Assembly: GCA_016931535.1 (NCBI GenBank)
Contig: JAFGEP010000114.1
Location: 90,412 to 154,411, forward strand
DNA length: 64,000 nucleotides
Reading direction: 5' to 3'
From: Bradymonadales bacterium
GTDB lineage: Bacteria; Myxococcota_A; Bradymonadia; JAFGEP01
In this document: piece after piece, positions 32,716-40,393 of the stretch
How the letters are laid out: every line of letters starts with the position of its first letter
Numbering within the stretch: position 1 is the first letter of the stretch
Made by a program: the position numbers and the translations under genes
Notes under the pieces: generated by a model
Told to the model about the DNA's origin: nothing
Databases searched by the model: none
The model's input: the letters and a program-made list of their open reading frames with translations, nothing else

Positions 32716-35394
32716 ATGACGAGACCCACTCTGGAGGCGTTCGTCGCCACAGTGCTCATGTTGGCCGGGATCACAGCGGTCAAGGCTCAGGACCAGCCAG
32801 CTCTGCCTGCCGGGCTGTCGGCGCTTCCCGAGGTGGTCCAGTTCATCCAGGCCCCCTACCCCGCCGAAGCGCTGGAGGATGCGGTGCAGGCGGACGTCCT
32901 GGTGGAGATCGTCATCGACGAAAATGGAGTGGTCACCGGGGCCTCCCCCGTCAGCCTGGTTCTGTACACCTTCGATGACAGCGGCCAGCTTCTCGAACAG
33001 ACGCTGCTGCCGGAATCAGATCCCTACGGCTTTGTGCCCGAAGCGATCGAGGCGTTGCTCCAGTTCCAGTTCCATCCTGCCCTGGACGAGGCCGATCAGC
33101 CGGTAGCGGTGAGCATCGTCTGGCGTTACGGCTTCTACTTCGAGGAGCAGGTGGTGATCGAGGAGATCGAGCCGGCGGATGGCCAGGACATCGACCGAGC
33201 GGTCAACCTGGTGGGCACCGTGATGGAGCGGGGAACCGACCACGCCCTGGTCGCACAGGAGGTGACCGCCACCCGGGATACCGAGCTGTTCCGTGCGACG
33301 ACCGACGAGAACGGGATGTTCGAGTTTCGGGACCTGGCTCCCGGTTCCTGGCTGATCGAGATCCGACCTGCCGAGTTCCAGGGGGTCCGCTCCCTGGAGG
33401 AGGTGGTCGAGGGGGAACGGACGGTGGTGACCTATCGGCTGGAGCGGCAGAGCTACGGGGAGTACAGCTACGAGGTTCGGGAGGAGGCGGTTCGGAGAGA
33501 GGTGTCGCGCCAGACCATCTCGGTGGTGGAGATCAACCGGATCCCGGGCAACAGCGGCGATGCCATCAAGGTGGTCCAGAACTTGCCCGGCGTGGCCCGG
33601 GCTCCTTTCGGCAGCGGGTTGATCGTCATCCGGGGGAGCGCGCCCGGGGACTCCGACATCCAGGTGGACGGGATCGAGATCCCGCTGGCCTTTCATTTCG
33701 GCGGGCTGAACGCCGTCATCAACTCCGACCTCTTGGCCAACCTGGAGTTCATCCCGGGGGCCTTCACCACCGAGTACGGGCGGGCCACCGGCGGCATCGT
33801 CAACATCCAGACCCGCGAGCCCCGCACCGACGGGTACCACGGATACCTGGATGTGGACGTCTTTGACACCAGCGTGTTGGTGGAGGGTCCCATCGCCGAT
33901 GGCTGGAGCTTCTTCGCTGCCGGGCGGCGCAGCTACATCGACGCCATCTTGCCTGCGGTGTTTCCGGATGATGCCGGGCTTTCCCTGACGGTGGCACCCC
34001 GCTACTGGGACTACCAGGCAAAGCTGCGCTACGAGCCCAACCTGTCGCACAACCTGAGCCTGTTCTTGTACGGCTCCGATGATACCCTGGAGTTTCTCGT
34101 CGAGGAGCCGTTCGACTTCCCCCTGGCCCGCGGCAACGCCGATGCCGGCCTCGGCTTCCACCGGGCTACCCTGCAATGGGTGGGGGAGCTCTCGGAGCGG
34201 ATCACCAATCGGCTCGTGTTCGGCGGTGGCTACCAGTTCATCACCAGCAGCGCTGGCGAGGATCTGCGTTTCGACCTGGAGGTGGGGCCTCTGTTTCAGG
34301 CCCGCAACACCCTCGAGATCCGGCCCATCGAGGGGCTGCGGATCCGGCCCGGACTGGACATCTCCTGGAGCCTGGCCTCTGTCTCCTTCCGCTCGCCTCG
34401 GTTTCCCGGCGAGGGGGAGGCGCTAGCCGACACCTCCACGTCCAGCCTGATCACCCTGGAGGTGGAGAACCAGGTCACCTATCAGCCCGGTGCCTTTCTG
34501 GAGGTGGAATGGGACCTCCTCGACCGGTTGACCCTGGTGCCCGGCCTTCGCCTGGACTACTATCGACCGCCCGAGGCCTGGTCGGTGGATGGGCGGTTGG
34601 CGGCCCGTTACAATCCGGCCGAGGACTGGACCATCAAGGGCGCCATCGGCAGCTTCCACCAGCCTCCCCTGCCCCAGGAGACGGCCGAGATCTTCGGCAA
34701 CCCCCAGCTCGATCCCGAATCGGCCATCCACTACGTGATCGGCGCCGAGTACCGCATCACCGACTACCTGAACGTGGATCTGCAGCTCTTCTACAAGGAC
34801 CTCAACGACCTGATCGTGGACAGTAACGCCTTCGTGGAGCGCGACGGAGAACTGGTCAACGAGGTGTTCAACAACAACGGCGAAGGCCGGGTCTATGGCG
34901 CCGAGCTGCTGGTTCGCCACCAGATGGCCAACAACTTCTTCGGCTGGCTCTCCTATACCCTGAGCTTCAGCCAGCGAAGGGACGCCCCCGACCAGGAGTA
35001 CCGCACCTTCGCTTTTGATCAGACCCACATCCTGGCGCTGATCGGCAGCTACGACCTGGGGCGAGGATGGTCGGTCGGCGGGCGGTTCCGCTGGGTGACC
35101 GGTCTGCCCGATACGCCGGTGGTCGGCTCGGTGTACGATGCCGACTCGGATCGATACGTTCCTGTCTACGGGGAGCTGAACAGCATCCGGAACGGGGCCT
35201 TCCACCAGCTCGATCTGCGGGTGGACAAGCGGTTCACCTTCGAGCGCTGGGTTCTCGACCTCTACCTGGACGTCCAGAACGTCTACAACCAGGGGAACCA
35301 GGAGGGCACAGCCTACAACTACGACTACAGCCGATCGGCGCCGCTGACCGGGCTGCCGATCATCCCCAGCTTCGGGGTGAGGGGGTCGTTCTGA
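32716..35394 (+). CDS. TonB-dependent receptor with fused TonB C-terminal-type domain
   Basis: After a signal peptide (ATVLMLAGITAVKAQ), residues about 35-115 resemble a TonB C-terminal domain (QAPYPAEALEDAVQADVLVE). Residues ~155-235 form a carboxypeptidase-regulatory-like beta domain (TTDENGMFEFRDLAPGSWLI). The plug follows (GLIVIRGSAPGDSDIQVDGI, FIPGAFTTEYGRATGG), then a 22-strand-type barrel ending in Phe. It would import an unknown ligand across the outer membrane. A better Shine-Dalgarno (AAGGAG) precedes an in-frame ATG at 32626. However, the 30 codons between have only about half G/C at third positions and encode a long arginine-rich leader, so 32716 is preferred. A lipoprotein gene follows. 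Confidence 0.88.
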   Translation: MTRPTLEAFVATVLMLAGITAVKAQDQPALPAGLSALPEVVQFIQAPYPAEALEDAVQADVLVEIVIDENGVVTGASPVSLVLYTFDDSGQLLEQTLLPESDPYGFVPEAIEALLQFQFHPALDEADQPVAVSIVWRYGFYFEEQVVIEEIEPADGQDIDRAVNLVGTVMERGTDHALVAQEVTATRDTELFRATTDENGMFEFRDLAPGSWLIEIRPAEFQGVRSLEEVVEGERTVVTYRLERQSYGEYSYEVREEAVRREVSRQTISVVEINRIPGNSGDAIKVVQNLPGVARAPFGSGLIVIRGSAPGDSDIQVDGIEIPLAFHFGGLNAVINSDLLANLEFIPGAFTTEYGRATGGIVNIQTREPRTDGYHGYLDVDVFDTSVLVEGPIADGWSFFAAGRRSYIDAILPAVFPDDAGLSLTVAPRYWDYQAKLRYEPNLSHNLSLFLYGSDDTLEFLVEEPFDFPLARGNADAGLGFHRATLQWVGELSERITNRLVFGGGYQFITSSAGEDLRFDLEVGPLFQARNTLEIRPIEGLRIRPGLDISWSLASVSFRSPRFPGEGEALADTSTSSLITLEVENQVTYQPGAFLEVEWDLLDRLTLVPGLRLDYYRPPEAWSVDGRLAARYNPAEDWTIKGAIGSFHQPPLPQETAEIFGNPQLDPESAIHYVIGAEYRITDYLNVDLQLFYKDLNDLIVDSNAFVERDGELVNEVFNNNGEGRVYGAELLVRHQMANNFFGWLSYTLSFSQRRDAPDQEYRTFAFDQTHILALIGSYDLGRGWSVGGRFRWVTGLPDTPVVGSVYDADSDRYVPVYGELNSIRNGAFHQLDLRVDKRFTFERWVLDLYLDVQNVYNQGNQEGTAYNYDYSRSAPLTGLPIIPSFGVRGSF

Positions 35395-35791
35395 TGGCTT
35401 TGGAAAGCTGCAGGGCGACAGATCGACAGGTCGCCAGGACGACAGGCTGGCGAATGTCGCCGGGCGCCTCCCTTCGCGCACCGCTCCCTCGGGTCCATCC
35501 GGGCCCCTCGGTCGCTGCGCCCTCTGCCCCCTCTCGCCATCCCTGGCTTCTGGGGCATCGCGAGCTGCGCAAAGGGACGTCCCGGCGACTTTTAGCGAGA
35601 CCATTTGTGCTGGTGAGCCTTGAAACCATGACTGGGATTGTCGCCAGGACGACAGGCTGGCGGGTGTCGCCGGGCACCTCCTTTCGCGCTCAGGGACGTC
35701 CCGGCGATTCTTTTGAGACCATGCAGACACGAAACCTCAGATGGACAGCAAGACCCTCTCAGGCAAAGAGAGGGTCAGGCAAGGTGATTCG
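35395..35791. repeat. Intergenic direct repeats with hairpins
   Basis: TCGCCAGGACGACAGGCTGG begins both at 35431 and at 35641, and each copy continues through a similar 49-base segment (CGCC...CTGGCG hairpin, TGTCGCCGGGC, CTTTCGCGC-like end). A second module, AGGGACGTCCCGGCGA plus GAGACCAT, follows at 35574 and at 35692. In the second copy about 100 bases between the modules are missing. Apart from a probable ribosome binding site for the next gene, nothing else is seen. Confidence 0.7.
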
Positions 35792-36772
35792 ATGATCGGA
35801 AACCAGGGTGACAGGATGAAGGTAGCGGGGACGAGGGGAGCCAAAACAGCCCGGTGGTTGGCCCTCTCTGTCCTGCTGCTGGTTTGGGCCGGCGCGATCG
35901 CCTGCATGGAGGATTTCGATCCGCCTTCGCTGGTGAACAACCTGCGGGTGCTGGCCATCTCGACCGAGCCCGCCGAGCTGGCCCCCGGGGAGTCGGTGGT
36001 GATGGAGGCGCTGGTGGTCGAACCAGAAGGTGCTCCGATCTCCTACTTGTGGGAATGGTGTCCATTCGACCGGGGGCCCAACGAGCGGTACGCCTGTGTC
36101 ACCGAGGAGCTTGGTCTGCCTCCGGAGGTGCGGGCGCTTTTCGACCTGGGGGATCAGCCGGAAGCCCAGCTTGACTATCCTGGCGATCCGACCTTGTTTC
36201 GACAGATGTGCGAGTCGATCCGTTCTTCCGGCTTTTCGCTGCCCACTTTCATCGAGCTGCCCGACTGCGAGCGGGGGATGGCGGTGACCGTACGTCTGAC
36301 CGTCTCCACGCCGGAGCTGGAGCGCATCGCGGTTCGCAATCTGTTTGTCTGGTTCGTCGAGCCCGATCCGGAGCAGCGCAACAGCAACCCGGTCATCGAG
36401 GAGCTGCGAGTGGACGGTAACAGGTACCGGCCTGGAAGCGCCGTGCTGGCCGCTCCCGGGCAGGTTCTGGGGGTTGATGTGGTGGTCGGGGAATCATCTC
36501 TCGAGCCATTTGTTGTCCAGCTGGAGGGCGACCAGACCCAGAGCCGGCGGGAGGATCTGATCTACTCCTACTTCAGCACGGAAGGGGAATGGGATCGGTT
36601 CCGTTCCTTTGCCGACCTGGAGAGCTTCTCGCTGCGCGATGCGGGCACCAACACCCTGGCCATTCCCGCGGACAGTTCCAGCTCCACCGGCATCGACCTG
36701 TATGTCGTCGTCCGGGACGAACGGGGGGGTGTCGCCTGGAAAAACCAGGTAGTCCGGGTCGTCGATCCGTAG
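35792..36772 (+). CDS. Lipoprotein of unknown function
   Basis: The ~326-residue product has a lipoprotein signal (LALSVLLLVWAGAIAC, lipobox Cys38). The mature part looks like two beta-sandwich domains: NLRVLAISTEPAELAPGESV and NPVIEELRVDGNRYRPG resemble the openings of Ig/PKD-like folds in myxobacterial lipoproteins. Four cysteines in EWCPFD, YACVTE, QMCESI and LPDCERG may pair. AAGGTG precedes ATG 35792; ATG 35816 is a second option. Its position between a TonB receptor and an exported caspase-like protein suggests an outer-membrane accessory to one of them. I do not recognise a named family. Confidence 0.75.
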   Translation: MIGNQGDRMKVAGTRGAKTARWLALSVLLLVWAGAIACMEDFDPPSLVNNLRVLAISTEPAELAPGESVVMEALVVEPEGAPISYLWEWCPFDRGPNERYACVTEELGLPPEVRALFDLGDQPEAQLDYPGDPTLFRQMCESIRSSGFSLPTFIELPDCERGMAVTVRLTVSTPELERIAVRNLFVWFVEPDPEQRNSNPVIEELRVDGNRYRPGSAVLAAPGQVLGVDVVVGESSLEPFVVQLEGDQTQSRREDLIYSYFSTEGEWDRFRSFADLESFSLRDAGTNTLAIPADSSSSTGIDLYVVVRDERGGVAWKNQVVRVVDP

Positions 36773-36808
36773 TACAAGAAGAGACGAGTTCCGGCGCAGG
36801 AAGGCGGT

Positions 36809-36843
36809 CTTTCCCCCGCCATCATCGTTTGGCCGGGGGGAAG
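36809..36843. terminator. Imperfect GC hairpin after the lipoprotein gene
   Basis: CTTTCCCCCGCC (36809-36820) can pair with GGCCGGGGGGAAG (36831-36843) with one bulge and one weak pair. It sits between the lipoprotein stop and the next gene's Shine-Dalgarno. No T-tract follows, so it may be an attenuator, a processing site or nothing. Confidence 0.35.
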
Positions 36844-36908
36844 CACGTGCTCTCATGCGAGGACGAAAAAGTCGGCAGGAGTCGAAGCAACGGCCCGAGG
36901 AGGAGCGT

Positions 36909-39716
36909 ATGTTTCAATGGACCAAGACGGGGTTGGCGATCGCGTTCTGCATCCAGGCCTTGAGCGCACAGGCAGGAGAGCCCGCAGGACTACCAGGCGA
37001 TGGCAAACAGGGGTCTTCGTATGGAGCGACGGTCCCACTGACGGTCGGCGTACCGGTTCAGGGTCGTCTGGAGCCGGGAGATGAAACGCTGAGCTCGGGG
37101 GAGTTCATGGATCGCTTTGGATTCAACGGCTCGACCGGTCAGACCTTCACCCTCACCCTGAGATCCGGCGAGTTCGACACCTACCTGATGGTGCGCGGTA
37201 ACGGGCTTACGCTGGACAACGACGACGCCTTCCAAGGGAGCACCGACAGCCAGCTGGTGGTCTACCTTCCTGCCGATGGCGGCTACCAGGTGCTGGTCAC
37301 GACCTATCAGACGGGCGAGACGGGCAGCTATACCCTGGAGCTGGCTGCCGGCAGCGCGGTGCCGATCATCCCCCCAGCCGAGGCCCCTCCTGCCACCGAG
37401 CTCACCTGGGGAGCGACCGCCGAGAGTGCTCTGGGTCCCGGGGACAACGTGCGGACCAGCGGCGCTTTTGCCGACGACTACACCTTTGTGGGTCGTTCCG
37501 GACAACGGACCAGCATTACCCTGGAGTCCTCCCAGTTCGATACCTACCTGTTGGTGATGGGACCGAACGGGTTTCAAACCGCCAATGACGACGCACCGGG
37601 CATGGGGCTGAACAGCCGGCTATCGCTGGTGCTGCCCGCGGATGGCATCTACCAGGTCCAGGCCACGGCGTACTCGGCGGGGGCGACAGGCAACTACAGG
37701 CTGACCCTGGCGGAGGAGAGCGGCAGCGGGACCGTGGCCATGCCGGGCCAGCTCACCCTGGACACGCCGGTGCAGGGCGAGCTGGCCAGTGGTGACCTCC
37801 AGCTGCAGTCGGGCGAGTACTACGACAGATACACCTACCAGGGCACAGCGGGGGAACGGCTGGTCATCAGCATGCAGTCCACCCAGTTCGACAGCTACCT
37901 CATGGTCCGGGGGCCGAACGAGTACGGCATCGAAAACGACGATATCGGGCCCAACACCCTGAACAGCGAGGTGATGGTGACCCTGCCGGATACCGGTGAG
38001 TACCAAGTCCTTGCCACCTCCTACGCGGCGGGAGAGACCGGTCAGTACCTGTTGAGGGTCCAGCCAAGCGGCATGGTCGAGGTGGCGCCGGTCGCCATCC
38101 TGGCCGGGCAGACCCTCCAGGGGGAGCTGACCGCCGCCGATCCGGTGCGGTCGGGTGGCCAGCATTATCGCCGCTTCACCTTCGAGGGTCGGGCTGGCCA
38201 GAGAGCCATCGTCTTGTTGAGCTCTCAGGTCATCGATCCGTTTCTGACCCTGCTGGCTCCTGACGGGTCCATGGAAACCCACGATGACATCGACAACGCC
38301 AACCGGAACAGCCGGATCGACCTGGCGCTGCCGGCGACGGGACAGTACGAGATCCAGGCCTCCTCCTACTGGAGCGGGGAGATCGGCCCCTTCCAGTTGA
38401 GCCTCTCCCTGATCGAGGACCGCCAGGCCACCTCCATGCCCACGCCGATGCCGATCCCGACGCCGGTGGTGTCCCCCACGCCGACCCCGGTTCCCGGTCC
38501 GGGGCCAACCCCTGGTCCTGGACCGACGCCCATCCCCATCCCCGGTCCTGGCCCCATGCCCGAGCCCATCAGGCCGGAGATGATACCGACCCTGCCGGCT
38601 CCCATGCCATCGCCGGCCCCCATCGTGGGAGCACCGGGTGTTCTGTCTGTTGGTACGGAGGTGGAAGGGGCGCTGAGCCAGGGAGACGAGAGGCTCAGCA
38701 GCGGGGAGTATGTCGACTTCTTCACCCTGCAAGGTCGGCGGGGCCAGGCGTTGACCATCAGCCTGGCGTCGTCGGAGTTCGATCCCTACCTGCTGGTGAG
38801 AGGGCCCGGCGACTTCTCCGAGGACAACGATGACGGATACAACATGGGGTTGAACAGCCAACTGGAGGTCAGCCTCCCGGCCGATGGAGACTACCAGGTG
38901 GGCGCCACCTCCTACGCCGCCGGAGAGACAGGGCGCTACACCCTGTCGGTGGTCGAGGGGAATCGCGTCACCCGCAGCGCCACCGGCCGGATCTACGCCG
39001 TGCTGGCGGGTGTCTCAGACTATGGTGGAAGCTCGGACCTCCCCTTCTGCGCGGAGGACGCCCGCAAGCTTCGGGACACGCTGGTCAAGACCGGTCTATT
39101 GGCCAGCGAGAGCCGGCTTCTGCTCGACCGGGAGGTGACGCGCGGCAGTCTCCAGGCAGCCTTTTCCACGGTGGCCAGGGCAGCGGGGCCAGACGATGTG
39201 TTTTTGTTTTTCTACTCCGGCCATGGCAACCAGCTGGATACCGCCAACACCAATGAGATCGACAACCGAGACGAGACCATCTCCCTGGCTGACGGCAGCG
39301 ATGTGACCGACGACGAGGTGGCCTCCTGGTTCACCCAGGTCAATACCCGCCTGGCGATCATCGTGCTGGACTCCTGCCACGCCGGCGGTTTCGCCCGGGA
39401 CGTCATCTCGGCACCCAACCGGATGGGACTTTTCTCCTCCGAGGAGGATGTCACCTCCAACACCGCCCAGCGCTTCCAGGCTGGCGGCTACCTGTCCCAC
39501 TTCCTCAGGACCGCGCTGGAAGGAGCGGCCGATACCGATCCCCTTGACGGGATGATCACGGTGGGAGAGCTCACCTACTACCTGCGCCGCCAGTGGGCGG
39601 CCAATGTGGGTGCCGAGCAGGTGCAGACCTCCGAGAACTACAGGACCTACCAGAACCTGGTGATCGATCGGGGCACCGTGAAGGTGTCCGACGTGCTGGT
39701 GTATCCGCCGAGGTAG
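36909..39716 (+). CDS. Exported caspase-like (C14) protease with five PPC-like domains
   Basis: A signal peptide (LAIAFCIQALSAQA) leads into four PPC-like (pre-peptidase C-terminal) beta-sandwich domains, each with a GxxxSGEFxDxFxFxG-like start, a SxxFDTYLxVxGP core and an ending such as ATSYAAGETGxYxL. A ~70-residue Pro-rich linker (PTPTPVPGPGPTPGPGPTP) follows, then a fifth PPC-like domain, then a C14 caspase/metacaspase domain (about 695-935) with the His in FFYSGHGNQ (about 772) and the Cys in VLDSCHAGG (about 823). Both catalytic residues are present. ITVGELTYYLRRQW is a typical late caspase-domain segment. GAGGAGGAGCGT precedes the ATG. Export of a caspase-like protein suggests extracellular or envelope proteolysis. 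Confidence 0.92.
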   Translation: MFQWTKTGLAIAFCIQALSAQAGEPAGLPGDGKQGSSYGATVPLTVGVPVQGRLEPGDETLSSGEFMDRFGFNGSTGQTFTLTLRSGEFDTYLMVRGNGLTLDNDDAFQGSTDSQLVVYLPADGGYQVLVTTYQTGETGSYTLELAAGSAVPIIPPAEAPPATELTWGATAESALGPGDNVRTSGAFADDYTFVGRSGQRTSITLESSQFDTYLLVMGPNGFQTANDDAPGMGLNSRLSLVLPADGIYQVQATAYSAGATGNYRLTLAEESGSGTVAMPGQLTLDTPVQGELASGDLQLQSGEYYDRYTYQGTAGERLVISMQSTQFDSYLMVRGPNEYGIENDDIGPNTLNSEVMVTLPDTGEYQVLATSYAAGETGQYLLRVQPSGMVEVAPVAILAGQTLQGELTAADPVRSGGQHYRRFTFEGRAGQRAIVLLSSQVIDPFLTLLAPDGSMETHDDIDNANRNSRIDLALPATGQYEIQASSYWSGEIGPFQLSLSLIEDRQATSMPTPMPIPTPVVSPTPTPVPGPGPTPGPGPTPIPIPGPGPMPEPIRPEMIPTLPAPMPSPAPIVGAPGVLSVGTEVEGALSQGDERLSSGEYVDFFTLQGRRGQALTISLASSEFDPYLLVRGPGDFSEDNDDGYNMGLNSQLEVSLPADGDYQVGATSYAAGETGRYTLSVVEGNRVTRSATGRIYAVLAGVSDYGGSSDLPFCAEDARKLRDTLVKTGLLASESRLLLDREVTRGSLQAAFSTVARAAGPDDVFLFFYSGHGNQLDTANTNEIDNRDETISLADGSDVTDDEVASWFTQVNTRLAIIVLDSCHAGGFARDVISAPNRMGLFSSEEDVTSNTAQRFQAGGYLSHFLRTALEGAADTDPLDGMITVGELTYYLRRQWAANVGAEQVQTSENYRTYQNLVIDRGTVKVSDVLVYPPR

Positions 39717-39730
39717 CATACCTCTGCCGG

Positions 39731-40381
39731 CTATCGGCCGATCTCGTACACCGTCACCTCCTTGGCGGCCGTGGTCTCCACCTCGGGCAAGGTCGGAACG
39801 GTGTAGGAGGCGAGCGGGGTGAGACCGACCTGGGGACGATAGCGACGGCCGGCGTCGGCAACCAGGCAGCTCAGACCGGCTCTGGCAGCCATGCGCATCC
39901 ATCGCATGCAGCGCTCGGCGAGGCGCTGCTCATAGAAGACATCTCCAGCCAGGATCACATGGAACCAGGAGGGCGGATCCCGATCCAACAGGTCGCCTGG
40001 CAGATCGGTGATCTGCAATCCGTTGATCTGGGAGGCCAGCCGGCATAGCTCGAGGGCGTCCGGATCGATGTCGTTGGCGGTGGAGATGGCGCCCACACGA
40101 GCCGCGGCCAGAGCGACGATGCCGCTGCCGGCCGCCAGGTCGAGCACCTTTTTTCCCTCAAACATGTCGGGGTGATCGAGCAGGTATCGGGCCAGGCCTG
40201 CCCCGCCGGGCCAGACGACGGCCCAGTAGGGGAGCTCGAGGGTCGGGTTGCTGGTGGCGGCCTGGCAGGCCTCCCAGAAGGCGGTCAGATCCTGTGCGCT
40301 CCACAGGCGGAGCTCCGGTACAAGCAGGGCGGGGGCAAGGCGGGCGAAGCGATCGAAAAAGAGACCAAGGAGGGAGGGCAT
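39731..40381 (-). CDS. Class I SAM-dependent methyltransferase (protein lysine methyltransferase-like)
   Basis: The SAM-binding motif I is VLDLAAGSGIVALAAARVGA (about residues 79-98), followed by the acidic loop ANDIDPDAL that binds the ribose and VILAGDVFYE as motif post-III. LPYWAVVWPGGAGLARYLLD upstream is characteristic of the ETF-beta lysine methyltransferase/METTL-like group, which modify lysines in proteins. The product is 216 residues, about the family size. The gene lies 12 bases after the polymerase/ligase-like gene on the same strand. A role in polysaccharide synthesis is not implied; shared transcription is likely. Confidence 0.8.
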   Translation of the reverse strand: MPSLLGLFFDRFARLAPALLVPELRLWSAQDLTAFWEACQAATSNPTLELPYWAVVWPGGAGLARYLLDHPDMFEGKKVLDLAAGSGIVALAAARVGAISTANDIDPDALELCRLASQINGLQITDLPGDLLDRDPPSWFHVILAGDVFYEQRLAERCMRWMRMAARAGLSCLVADAGRRYRPQVGLTPLASYTVPTLPEVETTAAKEVTVYEIGR

Positions 40382-40393
40382 CGGGTAGCAGCC

